Shown here piece after piece: positions 23,007-32,178 of a DNA stretch of 50,731 bases (position 1 is the stretch's first letter; each line of letters opens with the position of its first letter). The stretch spans positions 1-50,731 of the forward strand of contig JAEUIU010000084.1 in NCBI GenBank assembly GCA_016795065.1. The letters run 5' to 3'. This stretch comes from Phycisphaerae bacterium (GTDB lineage: Bacteria > Planctomycetota > Phycisphaerae > Phycisphaerales > SM1A02). A program made the translations under genes and the position numbers. Under the pieces are notes generated by a model. That model searched no databases, had not been told where the DNA came from, and worked only from the letters and a program-made list of their open reading frames with translations.

Positions 23007-23713
23007 CGCTCACCTCGCCGATCCTGGACCGCCTCCGCCGTCAACACCCGTCGTGCGGACTCCGCCGCCCGTCGCAAACGACTGTCCACCGCCGCCCGCC
23101 CCACGCCTAGCATCGCACCGAGCTGGGCAAGCGTTGCCCCGGTTCGCGTCCGCAATTCCAGCAGGGCCCGCTCCTCGCCGTCGAGGCCATCCAACCGACG
23201 CATCTCGCGCCCCATCGCCTCGAGCAGTTCGACATCGTCGACGAACGCACTCGCCTCATTGCGCGAGGCGGCGAGCCGATCCTCGCGAACCCGGCGGGCA
23301 AGTTCGCTGCGGAGAAGATCCACCGCTGCACTCGCCACGATCCGTTGAAGCCAAGCATCGAGCCGCGAGATTGATTCGCAACAACGCGGGGCACGGGCAA
23401 CGCGGAGCCACGTCTCCTGGGCGGCGTCCGGAGCGAGATCTCGGCGCCGCGACAGGCGCCGCAGCGACTCACGCTCGACGAAAACGCACCGCAGCCGAAA
23501 GAGCCGTTCGTACGCACGCCGCTCACCGGACACGACGTCGGCCGTCAACGCGCACACGGCCGCGTCGCTCAGGGCGGCGCCGCGCTGGGTGGCGGCGTCA
23601 CTCCCGTCGTTCGCGGCCGTTGCGGCCTGCCCATCGCGAACCTCAGGTGCCATGGCGGAGGTGCCGGCAGGAGTCGCGTCATGCGGAGGGATGGACATGG
23701 GGACGGCGGTCAT
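23003..23713 (-). CDS. RNA polymerase sigma factor, ECF family
   Basis: The 236-residue protein shows sigma region 2 (AYERLFRLRC, then PDAAQETWLRVARAP, then RLDAWLQRIVASAAVDLLRSE). Region 4 is helix-turn-helix (EERALLELRTRTGATLAQLGAMLGVGRAAVDSRLRRAAES). There is an N-terminal Ala/Asp-rich extension of about 55 residues. It is coupled with the membrane protein downstream and follows the DUF1573 gene by 18 bases. ATG 23713 was used; ATG 23698 is also possible. The regulon and signal are unknown. Confidence 0.85.
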   Translation of the reverse strand: MTAVPMSIPPHDATPAGTSAMAPEVRDGQAATAANDGSDAATQRGAALSDAAVCALTADVVSGERRAYERLFRLRCVFVERESLRRLSRRRDLAPDAAQETWLRVARAPRCCESISRLDAWLQRIVASAAVDLLRSELARRVREDRLAASRNEASAFVDDVELLEAMGREMRRLDGLDGEERALLELRTRTGATLAQLGAMLGVGRAAVDSRLRRAAESARRVLTAEAVQDRRGER

Positions 23714-23731
23714 GAGCGTTTCGTTCGCCGA

Positions 23732-24685
23732 TCACTCGTGGGTCGCCTCGCGAATGCCCGTGTCGGCGGGCAACGACTTCACGGCTTCGTTGACGACCTC
23801 CGCGTCCCCTTGCGTTCCATGCACGAAGAGCATGCCCGTCTCGCGATGAAGCCGCATGCGGAATCCGTTCGAACGGGGCGACTCACCGATGCGAGCATCG
23901 AGGGCGAGGATCGCCGCGTCCTGGGCCGCCTCACGCTCGACCCGTTCGGGGCTCGACGCCGGCGCCGCGGGCAGGCGATAGAGCACCACGGCGGGCGCTG
24001 ACTTGATCGGAATGACCAGCCTCTCGGCATCGACCTTGTCAGTCGAGAGCGTGATCTTCGAGGGCCTTCCGGCCGCTTCCCAACGGGCCAGATCGATCGA
24101 GAGCTTCTGCTGGCTCGCCTTTCCCTTCGGCAGCTCGATGATGCCGGCCGGATCGACGGCGGTGATCGAGAACTCGCCCTGATCGACGCTCTCGAGCGTC
24201 ACCGTCGCGTTCGCGCCGCTCGGCACGGCCGACGCATCGACCACGTCAGGCGAGACCCGCACCACCATCTTCACGTGGCCGGTCACGGTCATCGACTGGG
24301 TGCGCTTCCCATCAAGCTGGAAGTGAACGGCCTTCGCGAGGTCGACGCCGGTCTTGTTGCCCGGATCGACGGTGATCTCGACCGAGAACGAAGCGCCGGC
24401 CGCAACGGAATCCTTCGGCGTCCCTGCGATGGTGGTGCAACCGCACGCGCCCTTGATCGCCTCGACGGTGATCGGACCGCCGGTGATGTTGGTGACGGTC
24501 AGCGTGCCGGTCTTCGGCTTGCCTGAGATCATCTCGCCGAGTTCGAGTGTCTCAGGGGAGAAACGCAAGAACGTGGCGGCCTGGACGGGTGCGGTCGGCG
24601 GAGTCCCGCCAGCGCTGACGGGCGGGGACGCGACGGGCGGCCCGGCGAGGGCGAAGGTGGCGAGAAAGGAAGCGACAAGCAACAT
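23732..24685 (-). CDS. Exported DUF1573 domain protein
   Basis: The 317-residue protein has a signal peptide (residues 1-17 hydrophobic, Ala-rich cleavage site). It then has a DUF1573 domain recognised by the pattern of a beta-sandwich followed by NITGGPITVEAIKGACGCTTIAGTP, where the GCGCT cysteines are conserved. The remaining part has a further beta-rich segment and an extended helical tail. Such proteins are abundant and exported in Planctomycetota and Bacteroidota, with unknown function. ATG 24685 was chosen because GGAG lies nine bases before it and the signal begins there, not at the upstream GTG. Confidence 0.85.
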   Translation of the reverse strand: MLLVASFLATFALAGPPVASPPVSAGGTPPTAPVQAATFLRFSPETLELGEMISGKPKTGTLTVTNITGGPITVEAIKGACGCTTIAGTPKDSVAAGASFSVEITVDPGNKTGVDLAKAVHFQLDGKRTQSMTVTGHVKMVVRVSPDVVDASAVPSGANATVTLESVDQGEFSITAVDPAGIIELPKGKASQQKLSIDLARWEAAGRPSKITLSTDKVDAERLVIPIKSAPAVVLYRLPAAPASSPERVEREAAQDAAILALDARIGESPRSNGFRMRLHRETGMLFVHGTQGDAEVVNEAVKSLPADTGIREATHE

Positions 24686-24805
24686 GCAGAGACTCCGGAG
24701 AGGAGGGTTCGGTCTGGCAGGCGATCGACATCCGATCGCCTTCACCCTCGCTTCAACGGAGTCGACGCCCGAGCGTCGTCGTGATTTCCGGCCGATCGCC
24801 GGAAA

Positions 24806-25546
24806 TCAGCCGGTCACGTTCAGGGCCTTCAGGACCTCGGCCGTGATATCGACCGCTTCGGGGTACTTCAGGAAGGTCCTGGACACGACCTGTTCTCGGG
24901 CGCCGGCCAGATTGTCGACCTCAAAGGGATTGGCGGTGGGAATGAACCGGACCACCATGTCGATCTTCTCCTTCTCACAGACGGTCTCCACCGCGCTCAC
25001 CAGTTCGCGATAGGCCGCCTCGATCTGCTCGGCGAAGAGCTTCTCTTGGATCCGCATCGACCCCTGACGCCAACGCTCGTACTCCTGAGCCAAAGCTTGG
25101 CTCTCGGCCTGGGCCTGCGGCGCCTCGGGGCTCTGCGGCGTGACGTTGGGGTACTTGTTTCGAAGGGCCTCCAGGCGGGCGCCGAACTCGGCGTCCTGCT
25201 GCTTGGCGGTTTCCTCCAGTTCCTTCCGCTTGTCGGCGTAGCTCGGGCCATTCAAGAGGGCCTTCATCGCCCGATCGACGTGCACCGCGCCGACCGCCCA
25301 TGCCTTCGATGTCATCCGGTCATCCCAGGAGAGCCGCTGGCCATCGACCCGCAAGCGCACCGGGCTCGCCTCCTTCGCGCCGCTCTTGAGTTCGTTCAGG
25401 AGGAGGCCATCGGCCGGGCCGAGGTCGTTGGCCAGCGCCACCGGATTCGCAGCGAACGCACCACCGGTAGGGGCGAAGTGCAAGGCGAGCGAACTGACGG
25501 CGACGAGGAGCGAGGTGACGACAACAAGGCGGTCTGCGGTCTTCAT
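24806..25546 (-). CDS. OmpH/Skp-family periplasmic protein
   Basis: The 246-residue protein has a signal peptide (about residues 7-32), and a long charged alpha-helical hairpin (KRKELEETAKQQDAEFGARL and QEKLFAEQIEAAYRELVSAV). The C-terminal EKIDMVVRFIP and PEAVDITAEVLKALN are typical of the OmpH/Skp family of periplasmic chaperones for outer-membrane proteins. It is larger than E. coli Skp (161 residues), with extra sequence before the coiled region. ATG 25546 lies seven bases after the lipB stop, so the genes are co-transcribed. Confidence 0.8.
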   Translation of the reverse strand: MKTADRLVVVTSLLVAVSSLALHFAPTGGAFAANPVALANDLGPADGLLLNELKSGAKEASPVRLRVDGQRLSWDDRMTSKAWAVGAVHVDRAMKALLNGPSYADKRKELEETAKQQDAEFGARLEALRNKYPNVTPQSPEAPQAQAESQALAQEYERWRQGSMRIQEKLFAEQIEAAYRELVSAVETVCEKEKIDMVVRFIPTANPFEVDNLAGAREQVVSRTFLKYPEAVDITAEVLKALNVTG

Positions 25547-25553
25547 GATGCCG

Positions 25554-26360
25554 TCAGGATACGCCGTCTCGATCCGACTTTGCTGGGTCGCCATCGAGAG
25601 GGGACGAGTCGAGGGGATGCGAGGCCGCCGCCCGTGCCGTCGATTCCGCCGCGGCGAGGAACGTCAGGGCCATCGCCCGCTTGACCTCGTCCATGGTCGG
25701 CGGCGCTGCACATTCAACCGCCAGCGACGTCACCGGTCGACCGACAAGACCGCACGGAACGATCAGACCGAAATGGGCAAGGTTCGTCGAGACGTTCAGG
25801 GCGAGCCCATGCATCGACACCCAGCGACCGACGCGCACCCCCATCGCGCAGATCTTCCGCCCGCCGGCCGGCGCGGCGCAGGTGCCGGAGGAATAGTTGG
25901 GTTCACCACCGACCCACACACCCGTCGCGCAGGCGTCACGGTGCCCCTGCACGCCAAACCCGGCGATCGTGTCGATCACGACTTGCTCGAGCCAGCGCAT
26001 GTAGCTGTGCACGCGCAGGCCGAGTCGATTGAGGTCGAGGATCGGATACGCGATGAGTTGGCCAGGACCGTGGTAGGTGATGTCGCCGCCGCGATCGGTC
26101 TCGGCGATCGTGACACCCTGCATGGCTAACAGTTCGGGCGTAGCGAGTAGGTGATCCGCGGCGCCCGGACGACGACTCACGGTGATCACGGGCGGGTCGT
26201 GCTCAAGGAGGAAGATCGGCATCGGCAACCGCCCAGCCGCTTCGCGCGCCGCAAGCACCGCCGCGTGAGCGCCTCGCTGCAGCTCGAGCGCCTCCGGGTA
26301 CGCCATGCGTCCCAGATTCCGGACCTCGACCAACTCGCTGCGTTCGATCACCTCGGACAT
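25554..26360 (-). CDS. lipB: Octanoyl-[ACP]:protein N-octanoyltransferase
   Basis: LipB transfers octanoyl from acyl carrier protein to lipoyl domains, the first step of lipoate synthesis. The 268-residue protein has RGGDITYHGPGQL (residues 90-102), the Lys169/Ile/Cys/Ala motif KICAMGVRVGRWVSMHG, and the catalytic Cys203 in IVPCGLVGRPVTSL. Between them is an insertion with Cys144 and Cys161 (ACATGVWV and SSGTCAAPAGG) not seen in short LipB proteins. A long Ala/Ser/Asp-rich C-terminal tail is added. A TACCAT hexamer lies eight bases before ATG 26360. Confidence 0.92.
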   Translation of the reverse strand: MSEVIERSELVEVRNLGRMAYPEALELQRGAHAAVLAAREAAGRLPMPIFLLEHDPPVITVSRRPGAADHLLATPELLAMQGVTIAETDRGGDITYHGPGQLIAYPILDLNRLGLRVHSYMRWLEQVVIDTIAGFGVQGHRDACATGVWVGGEPNYSSGTCAAPAGGRKICAMGVRVGRWVSMHGLALNVSTNLAHFGLIVPCGLVGRPVTSLAVECAAPPTMDEVKRAMALTFLAAAESTARAAASHPLDSSPLDGDPAKSDRDGVS

Positions 26361-26368
26361 GGGCGAGG

Positions 26369-26419
26369 ATGGTACGCCGGGGATGCGTTCGACCTTTCGA
26401 CGGACCCTCCCCGTAGAAT
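26369..26419. promoter_or_regulatory. Divergent near-leaderless promoter pair (lipB / lpxA)
   Basis: On the minus strand TACCAT (26374-26369) lies eight bases before the lipB ATG. On the plus strand TAGAAT (26414-26419) lies seven bases before the lpxA ATG. The intergenic distance is only 66 bases and neither gene has a Shine-Dalgarno. Confidence 0.45.
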
Positions 26420-26426
26420 CCCCCTC

Positions 26427-27281
26427 ATGCCCCACATCCACCCCACCGCGATCATTGATGGCGACGTGCAGCTCGCCGATGACGTGGTCGTCGGCCCCTA
26501 TTGCATCCTCGTCGGCAAGATCCGCATCGGACCGGGGACGACGCTGGTGTCGAGCGTGCACCTGAATGGACCGCTTTGGATGGGGGCCCGGAACGTCTGC
26601 TATCCGGGCGCCTGCCTGGGCTTCGCTCCGCAGGATCTCGGGTTTCCGCCTTCGAATGACGGGGCCGGTCTGGTCATCGGTGACGGCAACACCTTCCGTG
26701 AGCACGTCACCATTCACCGGGCAACGAAGGAGAAGCCGACGACCATCGGCAATGCGAACTACTTCATGGCAACGTCCCACGCCGGCCATGACGCGGTGAT
26801 CGGCAGCCACAACATCTTCGCCAACGGCGTCTCGATCGCCGGGCACGCCCAACTTGCTGACAGGATCGTCATCGGAGGCGCCACCGCGATCCACCAGTTC
26901 GTTCGCATCGGACGCAACTGCATGCTCTCGGGCGCCAGCGGCACCTCCTGCGACGTTCCCCCCTTCTTCCTGCTGCGGGACCTCAACGCCACCGGCGGCC
27001 TCAACATCATCGGCCTGCGACGTGCGGGATTCTCGCGCGAGACGATCGACCACCTTCGCTGGGCCTTCCGCACGCTCTATCGCACCGGAGCGACACCGAA
27101 GCAGAATGTTCACCTGCTGCGCGAACGGGAACATGTGCCGGAGGTGAAGGAACTCATCGATTTCATCGTGGCCTCCAAGCGCCCCATCGTCGACCGCGCG
27201 GGCCGGGCCCGCCACTCGCTGCTCTCGCTCATTCGTTCGGGCGAACTGCCCAGCGATGGCGCCAATGAGGAGCGCGACTGA
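26427..27281 (+). CDS. lpxA: Acyl-ACP:UDP-N-acetylglucosamine O-acyltransferase
   Basis: LpxA catalyses the first step of lipid A synthesis. The 284-residue protein has the hexapeptide left-handed beta-helix (IHPTAIIDGDVQLADDVVVG onward). The catalytic His is 118 in MATSHAGHDAVIG, equivalent to E. coli His125, and the C-terminal helical domain follows the IIGLRRAGFS motif. The N-terminal helix segment FGFAPQD (here LGFAPQDLGF) is conserved. Presence of LpxA is consistent with an outer membrane. ATG 26427 is seven bases downstream of TAGAAT. The next gene starts three bases after the stop. Confidence 0.93.
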   Translation: MPHIHPTAIIDGDVQLADDVVVGPYCILVGKIRIGPGTTLVSSVHLNGPLWMGARNVCYPGACLGFAPQDLGFPPSNDGAGLVIGDGNTFREHVTIHRATKEKPTTIGNANYFMATSHAGHDAVIGSHNIFANGVSIAGHAQLADRIVIGGATAIHQFVRIGRNCMLSGASGTSCDVPPFFLLRDLNATGGLNIIGLRRAGFSRETIDHLRWAFRTLYRTGATPKQNVHLLREREHVPEVKELIDFIVASKRPIVDRAGRARHSLLSLIRSGELPSDGANEERD

Positions 27282-27284
27282 GCG

Positions 27285-28142
27285 ATGCTTGAGCTCACCG
27301 TCCTGGCCAGCGGTTCGCAGGGAAACGCCAGCGTGGTGTGCGCGGACGGACGGATGATCCTCATCGACGCCGGTCTCTCGCCCAAGGCCACGCGCGAGCG
27401 CCTGTACGCGTCGCTGCGGCGTCGGCCCGAGGAGGCGACGGATCTTCTGCTCACCCATCTCGACGCGGACCACTGGCGCGAGACCTGGCGCCGGCCGATC
27501 GAGCGCTCCGGCATCCGAGTCCGGCTGCATCGCGAACACGTCGGCGAAGCCGTGCGTTGCGGCGTCCCAGCGGCAAGCATCGTCCCGTTCGAGGACTGGA
27601 CCGACCTCGGCGAGGGCCTGCGGCTCTTTGCTTGCCGAACTCCGCATGACGAACGGGGCTCAACGGCGTTCCTGCTTGAGCGCCGCTGCACCGTCGGCAT
27701 CACCCGTCTCGGCTACGCGACGGACCTCGGCCGCGTCTCCGAAGCCCTCATCGAACTCTTCCGGGACATCGATCTCCTGGCCCTCGAAAGCAACTACGAC
27801 GAGGAACTCGAACGGACCAGCGAGCGCCCGTGGTTTCTCAAGCAGCGGATCATGGGAGGCAAGGGCCACCTCTCCAACGACGAGAGCGTCGCCGCGGCGA
27901 TTCGCATCGCCGAATCGGGCGTTCCGCAGGCGATCGTCCTGTTGCACCTCTCGCAGCAGTGCAACCGTCCCGACATCGTCGATCGCGTCTGGCGCGAGCG
28001 TGCCGCACACCTGCGGGAACGGCTGGTCATCTCCGACCAGTTCCGTCCCGCGCCGGCGATCACGGCCCGACCGACCGGACGGTCGGCTCGCATCGCGGGC
28101 GTGCCTGGGTCGCTCTTCGAGGATTGCTTGAGCGGTCCGTAG
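27285..28142 (+). CDS. Metallo-beta-lactamase-fold protein (YycJ/WalJ-like)
   Basis: The 285-residue protein shows the YycJ-type series: LASGSQGNASVV, then the metal motif DLLLTHLDADHW (His58-Leu-Asp60-Ala-Asp62-His63), then TPHDERGS, YATDLG, LLALESNYD and GGKGHLSNDES. In the family the metal motif is HxHxDH, but the second His is Asp60 here. It may be a single-metal or modified nuclease/hydrolase. It overlaps nothing but lies three bases after lpxA, so the pair is co-transcribed. Its C-terminus adds a disordered Ala/Arg/Pro tail. Confidence 0.83.
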   Translation: MLELTVLASGSQGNASVVCADGRMILIDAGLSPKATRERLYASLRRRPEEATDLLLTHLDADHWRETWRRPIERSGIRVRLHREHVGEAVRCGVPAASIVPFEDWTDLGEGLRLFACRTPHDERGSTAFLLERRCTVGITRLGYATDLGRVSEALIELFRDIDLLALESNYDEELERTSERPWFLKQRIMGGKGHLSNDESVAAAIRIAESGVPQAIVLLHLSQQCNRPDIVDRVWRERAAHLRERLVISDQFRPAPAITARPTGRSARIAGVPGSLFEDCLSGP

Positions 28143-28190
28143 CGCCCTCCGGGCGCACACTCCCTTCGGCGCGACGGCGATTGAAAACAC

Positions 28191-30608
28191 TCACTCCGGT
28201 CGCATCAGAAGGATCGAGTGACGAATCCCCCACTGCGTGATCTTCGCGCAGTCGTCGAAATCGCGCATAGGATCGGCGTCGATGCCCCAACCGTTATGGG
28301 CGGTCTGCACCATGTTCACGGTCATGTCCCCGTGGTCCCCAGGGTCCCAGCGATAGGAGTAGATCGCCCCCTGCGGCCCGTCGGCGAAAGCGACGCCGAC
28401 CCTGGTGAGGGTCCATTCGTCGTAGAGAAGGCAGGTCAGCCATCCGTCATCGAGTTGGCGGTTGCCGACCTGCTTTGTGCGCCACGCGGTAGTAAGTCCG
28501 TTGGCTCCGAACCACCCGGTGTGGAAGATGTTGAGTTCGCTTCCGGTTGGCACTGCACGGAACGCGACCACGGGCCGGGTCGTGCAGTGGTTCGTCGCGT
28601 ACTCGCCACGCGTCCAGCGCGACTCGAGTTCGGTGATCCGGTCGCCGTCGACCTGGCACCAGGTCACCCGCAGGCACCAGTCGCTGGTGGCCGGGTTCTT
28701 CACGCTCGTCGCGAAGACCAGCCGTCCGCTGGTCGGGTCCTGGGCGCAGCCTGGCGGGACGTGTGAGGTAATCGGAAGCAATTGCGGCGCGGAAAGTCGC
28801 TCCTTCGAGGACCAGTCGAACCACCGTGCCACGACGGCGTCGTCATCGGCTCGCAGCAGCACCAGGACGCGGCCCCCGACGACACATGCCGCCAGGTCGC
28901 GCGTGCCGGTGCCGTCGAGTTCGACCGGGGTGTCGATCGCCTCACCCGTCACGCGGGCGACGAACCACGCTCGCTGCATCCGGAAGAAGACGAAGCCCTC
29001 GCTTCCGACGCTGACCCCCACCGGATCCGACCTGGTCGAACTGTTAGGAATCGGCCGGGGCGCCGTCCACTGTCCGTCACCCGTGCAGGCCCGCACGCTC
29101 ACCGCCGTCCCCTTCATGTCGACGGTGATGAGCTGCGTCACGCCACCCAGAACGAAGAGCGCTGGCGCGGTCGAGCAGTTCTCGACGTTGCGTCGCGTGC
29201 CGCAATGCGTCGAGCCCCCGTAGTTGATGTCGGCTTCGACGGTTCCCTCATCGAACGCGCCGTTGTGGTTCCAATCGATGAGCGTCGAACGATCGCCGTC
29301 GGCCTTGAGCGAAAAGTGAAACGGTCCCTCGGCGAGGTACTTGACCTCGTCGAACGCGAATGGCAGCCGCTCGACCAGGGATGACTCGCGCAACTCATGG
29401 GACGCGAAACGGCCGTCGCTGAACCTGATCGCCTCGCCGTTGCCGCCCAGCGAGTAGTTGAAGGCGTAGTTCATGAGCGAGGGATAGAGCGGACACCACG
29501 CTGGCCGCGAATCGCCCTCGTGGGCGAGCGACAACTGGTGCCCAACCTCGTGGCCAAACGCAGCCCAGTGGGCGCCGGCCCCGCCCATGTCGCCGGTCTG
29601 CTGAGCCTGACCGCCGCCGCCGGGCGTGACCTGCATCCAGTGGACGACACCACGCTCCTTCGGAAGCACCACGCGATTGCCGACCGACCACCACGCCCCC
29701 TGATGCTCCGGCCGGATCGGTTCGGTCCAGCGAAGGTGAACCGTAACGCCCGTCGTACCGTCCACATTCGGCGTCGGGATTGCCGAGTAGAGGCGCTTCG
29801 ACTTCTCGACCTCGCGCTTCGCCGTCGCCTCGTCGAGTTCGACATAGCGCGAGACGAGAAGAAGCACGTCGCGCCGCGTCGGACTCAGAACGCCCTCGAA
29901 TGGCTCGATGCCGCGCGGCAACCCGTTCACTTCCCATCCGTCAGGAAGGCCGTCGTCGTCGGTGTCTCGATCGAGCGGGTCGCTTCCGATCTCGCGCTCC
30001 TTCGCATCGGCGACACCGTCGCCGTCGGCATCGGGACCGTCGTGGGCGGTGATGGCGATCCGCACGACCCGATGTTCGTGTGGCCGCGTCGCCGAGAAGA
30101 CCGTGATCCCGTCGAGTCGTCCGTCGCCGTCGATGTCTGCGCCGGTATGCATCAGCTCCGCTGCGTCGGGTTCATAGGGCGGCGGCTCGGCGAGCGGCGC
30201 CTTCACGAGACTCGGCCATGCAATGTCGACGGCGCGGCCTTCCTCCAACCCGAATGGGCCGCTCCGCCTGTGGACGAGTGTGCGATCGGGATAGCGCAGA
30301 ACCAGCTCGTTGCCGGGCGAATCCGGATCGACATCCGCCACCGCCAGTTCCGTCGCTCCCTGCGGGACGTTGGGGCGAAGCACTTCCCACACGCCGCACT
30401 TCCACCCTCCGACACTGCGGGCCCCACACAGGGCACCGCCGCCGTTCAGGGTCACAATCTCGGCACGACCGTCGCCATCGAGGTCGCCTGCACCGAACAC
30501 GGCGCAGTCGTACCCCGCGGTGATCCAGTCATCGGATTGGACGACGGGGGAGCGGTTTGTCGCGAGGTCCGCGCCGAGCACGAACGAAAGCACAGCGGTC
30601 AAGAGCAT
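28191..30608 (-). CDS. Large exported metzincin-like metalloprotease with Ca-binding repeats
   Basis: The 805-residue protein has a signal peptide (MLLTAVLSFVLGADLA). FG-GAP-like acidic repeats with GDLDGDGRAEI (residues 41-51) and GADIDGDGRLDG (156-167) follow. Then comes a thrombospondin-type-3-like Ca-binding segment (DADGDGVADAKEREIGSDPL..DRDTDDDGLPDGW, about 193-226). The zinc site HEVGHQLSLAH (His353, Glu354, His357, His363) matches the metzincin HExxHxxGxxH, with Ser at the Gly position. Downstream SLMNYAF (Met379) fits the Met-turn. The C-terminal half is a beta-propeller-like region. It is expected to act outside the cell or at the surface. ATG 30608 was chosen because the signal starts there. 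Confidence 0.85.
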   Translation of the reverse strand: MLLTAVLSFVLGADLATNRSPVVQSDDWITAGYDCAVFGAGDLDGDGRAEIVTLNGGGALCGARSVGGWKCGVWEVLRPNVPQGATELAVADVDPDSPGNELVLRYPDRTLVHRRSGPFGLEEGRAVDIAWPSLVKAPLAEPPPYEPDAAELMHTGADIDGDGRLDGITVFSATRPHEHRVVRIAITAHDGPDADGDGVADAKEREIGSDPLDRDTDDDGLPDGWEVNGLPRGIEPFEGVLSPTRRDVLLLVSRYVELDEATAKREVEKSKRLYSAIPTPNVDGTTGVTVHLRWTEPIRPEHQGAWWSVGNRVVLPKERGVVHWMQVTPGGGGQAQQTGDMGGAGAHWAAFGHEVGHQLSLAHEGDSRPAWCPLYPSLMNYAFNYSLGGNGEAIRFSDGRFASHELRESSLVERLPFAFDEVKYLAEGPFHFSLKADGDRSTLIDWNHNGAFDEGTVEADINYGGSTHCGTRRNVENCSTAPALFVLGGVTQLITVDMKGTAVSVRACTGDGQWTAPRPIPNSSTRSDPVGVSVGSEGFVFFRMQRAWFVARVTGEAIDTPVELDGTGTRDLAACVVGGRVLVLLRADDDAVVARWFDWSSKERLSAPQLLPITSHVPPGCAQDPTSGRLVFATSVKNPATSDWCLRVTWCQVDGDRITELESRWTRGEYATNHCTTRPVVAFRAVPTGSELNIFHTGWFGANGLTTAWRTKQVGNRQLDDGWLTCLLYDEWTLTRVGVAFADGPQGAIYSYRWDPGDHGDMTVNMVQTAHNGWGIDADPMRDFDDCAKITQWGIRHSILLMRPE

Positions 30609-30762
30609 CACGGCATTGTGATACCAATTTGAGCATTCTGGAGCGTCCCGACCCCGTCTCGGGGCGGGCACGTCCGGACGTCGCACCACTTGGATCGGTA
30701 CGCCTCGGTTTTGACGACGCCTTGGGCTTGCTTCGGCTCCCCCGCCTCGCAACACTGCTGGG

Positions 30763-32166
30763 ATGGACCGGCTCCCGCCGCATCTTCGCCCACTTTTGGA
30801 CGCGCTCGACGTCTCGCCAGACAACGTTCCCCTGCGCAAGCACCTCGGCGAACAGCTCCTCACGTTCGGGCTGAACGAGGAGTCAGCCAAGCTCTTCGCC
30901 GACGGGCTGCGCCTCGCCCCGGCGAGCGATGCCCTCCAGCTCGGGTTCGCCAAGGCGAACGAACGGTTAGGCCAGGTGGCCAAGGCGAAGTCGATTCTCG
31001 AGGAGCTGGTTCGTCGCCCGGGCCAGGGCGAGGCCCACTTCCTGCTGGCCCAAATCCTGGCCGCCGAGGGTGCCGGCGAGAGGGCCAAACAGCACTACGA
31101 AAAGGCGATCACGATCGATCCGTCCCTAGCCAACGCGGAGGTCGTCGAATCGATGGCCGGCATCCTGAAGGAGTTGGACGAGGAGGATGGCGACGACAAC
31201 GCGAGTGAGGAGGAGTCCGAGGACGACGTCGACGCAATGGGGCGCCGCCTCGTGCGTGCCGGCCAGCAAGGTGAGTTCCAGCCGCCGAAACTCGAGCGAC
31301 CCACGATCGACTTCCGCAGCGTCGGCGGCATGGAAGGGGTGAAGGACGAGATCCGAATGAAGGTCATTCATCCGCTCGTCAACAGCGAACTCTTCAAGGC
31401 CTACGGCAAGGCGATCGGCGGCGGCATCCTTCTCTACGGGCCGCCCGGCTGCGGCAAGACCCACCTGGCCCGAGCCACCGCCGGCGAGGCGAAGGCGACG
31501 TTTCTTGCCCTCGGCATTCACGACGTGCTGGACATGTGGCTTGGCCAGAGTGAACAGCGTCTGCATCAGGTCTTCGCGTACGCCCGGAAGAACGCCCCGT
31601 GCGTCCTCTTCTTCGACGAGGTCGACGCTCTCGCCGCGAGCCGTCATGACCTGCGGCAGTCCGGCGGACGCAACGTCGTCAACCAGTTCCTCAACGAGCT
31701 CGACGGCGTCACGCACTCCAACGATGGCGTCCTGATCCTCGCCGCGACGAACGCGCCGTGGCACCTCGACAGCGCCTTCCGCCGGCCCGGCCGCTTCGAT
31801 CGCATCATCTTCGTCCCACCGCCGGACGAGGCGGCCCGCGCGAGCGTGTTGAGCGTCCTGTTGGAGGGCAAGCCGGTCGGTGCCCTGGACCTGAAGGCGG
31901 TAGCCAAGCGCACGCCAGAGCGTTCCGGCGCCGACCTGAAAGCGGTCGTCGATCGCGCCATCGAGGGCAAGCTGCGCGAGGCGATGAAGACCGGTCGCCC
32001 GCTTCCGCTTGAGACGAAGGACCTGCTCGCCGCGGCCAACGACACGCCGCCCTCGACAAAGGAGTGGTTCGCGACCGCCCGCAATTACGTGCTGCATGCC
32101 AACGAGAGCGGAGCCTACGACGACGTCGCGAAGTACCTCGGCATCAGCCGCGGAGGCGCGCGGTAG
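30763..32166 (+). CDS. TPR-fused AAA+ ATPase
   Basis: The 467-residue protein has N-terminal TPR-type helices (residues about 20-130) and an acidic linker (DEEDGDDNASEEESEDD). A single AAA module follows: GPPGCGKT (226-233), Walker B FFDEVDA (from 283), sensor ILAATN, and arginine-finger region FRRPGRFDR. The AAA core resembles the Cdc48/FtsH-type. The absence of a substrate domain other than TPR suggests a partner-directed ATPase or remodeler. Its 3' end is 12 bases before the TPR membrane protein gene, with which it probably forms an operon. Confidence 0.85.
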   Translation: MDRLPPHLRPLLDALDVSPDNVPLRKHLGEQLLTFGLNEESAKLFADGLRLAPASDALQLGFAKANERLGQVAKAKSILEELVRRPGQGEAHFLLAQILAAEGAGERAKQHYEKAITIDPSLANAEVVESMAGILKELDEEDGDDNASEEESEDDVDAMGRRLVRAGQQGEFQPPKLERPTIDFRSVGGMEGVKDEIRMKVIHPLVNSELFKAYGKAIGGGILLYGPPGCGKTHLARATAGEAKATFLALGIHDVLDMWLGQSEQRLHQVFAYARKNAPCVLFFDEVDALAASRHDLRQSGGRNVVNQFLNELDGVTHSNDGVLILAATNAPWHLDSAFRRPGRFDRIIFVPPPDEAARASVLSVLLEGKPVGALDLKAVAKRTPERSGADLKAVVDRAIEGKLREAMKTGRPLPLETKDLLAAANDTPPSTKEWFATARNYVLHANESGAYDDVAKYLGISRGGAR

Positions 32167-32178
32167 CGTCCGCTCACG

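Noticed and set aside
25554..27647. Single 697-codon minus-strand frame
   Set aside because: Only the last 268 codons (from ATG 26360) are lipB. The upstream part lies antisense to lpxA and the metallo-beta-lactamase-fold gene and has no signal or homology.
28142..28156. GCGCCC/GGGCGC hairpin between convergent genes
   Set aside because: Short stem without a U-run; too common in GC-rich DNA to call a terminator.
30609..31088. Upstream extension of the metzincin frame
   Set aside because: The signal peptide starts at 30608. The 160 upstream codons lie antisense to the AAA gene and are Arg/Ser-rich without homology.
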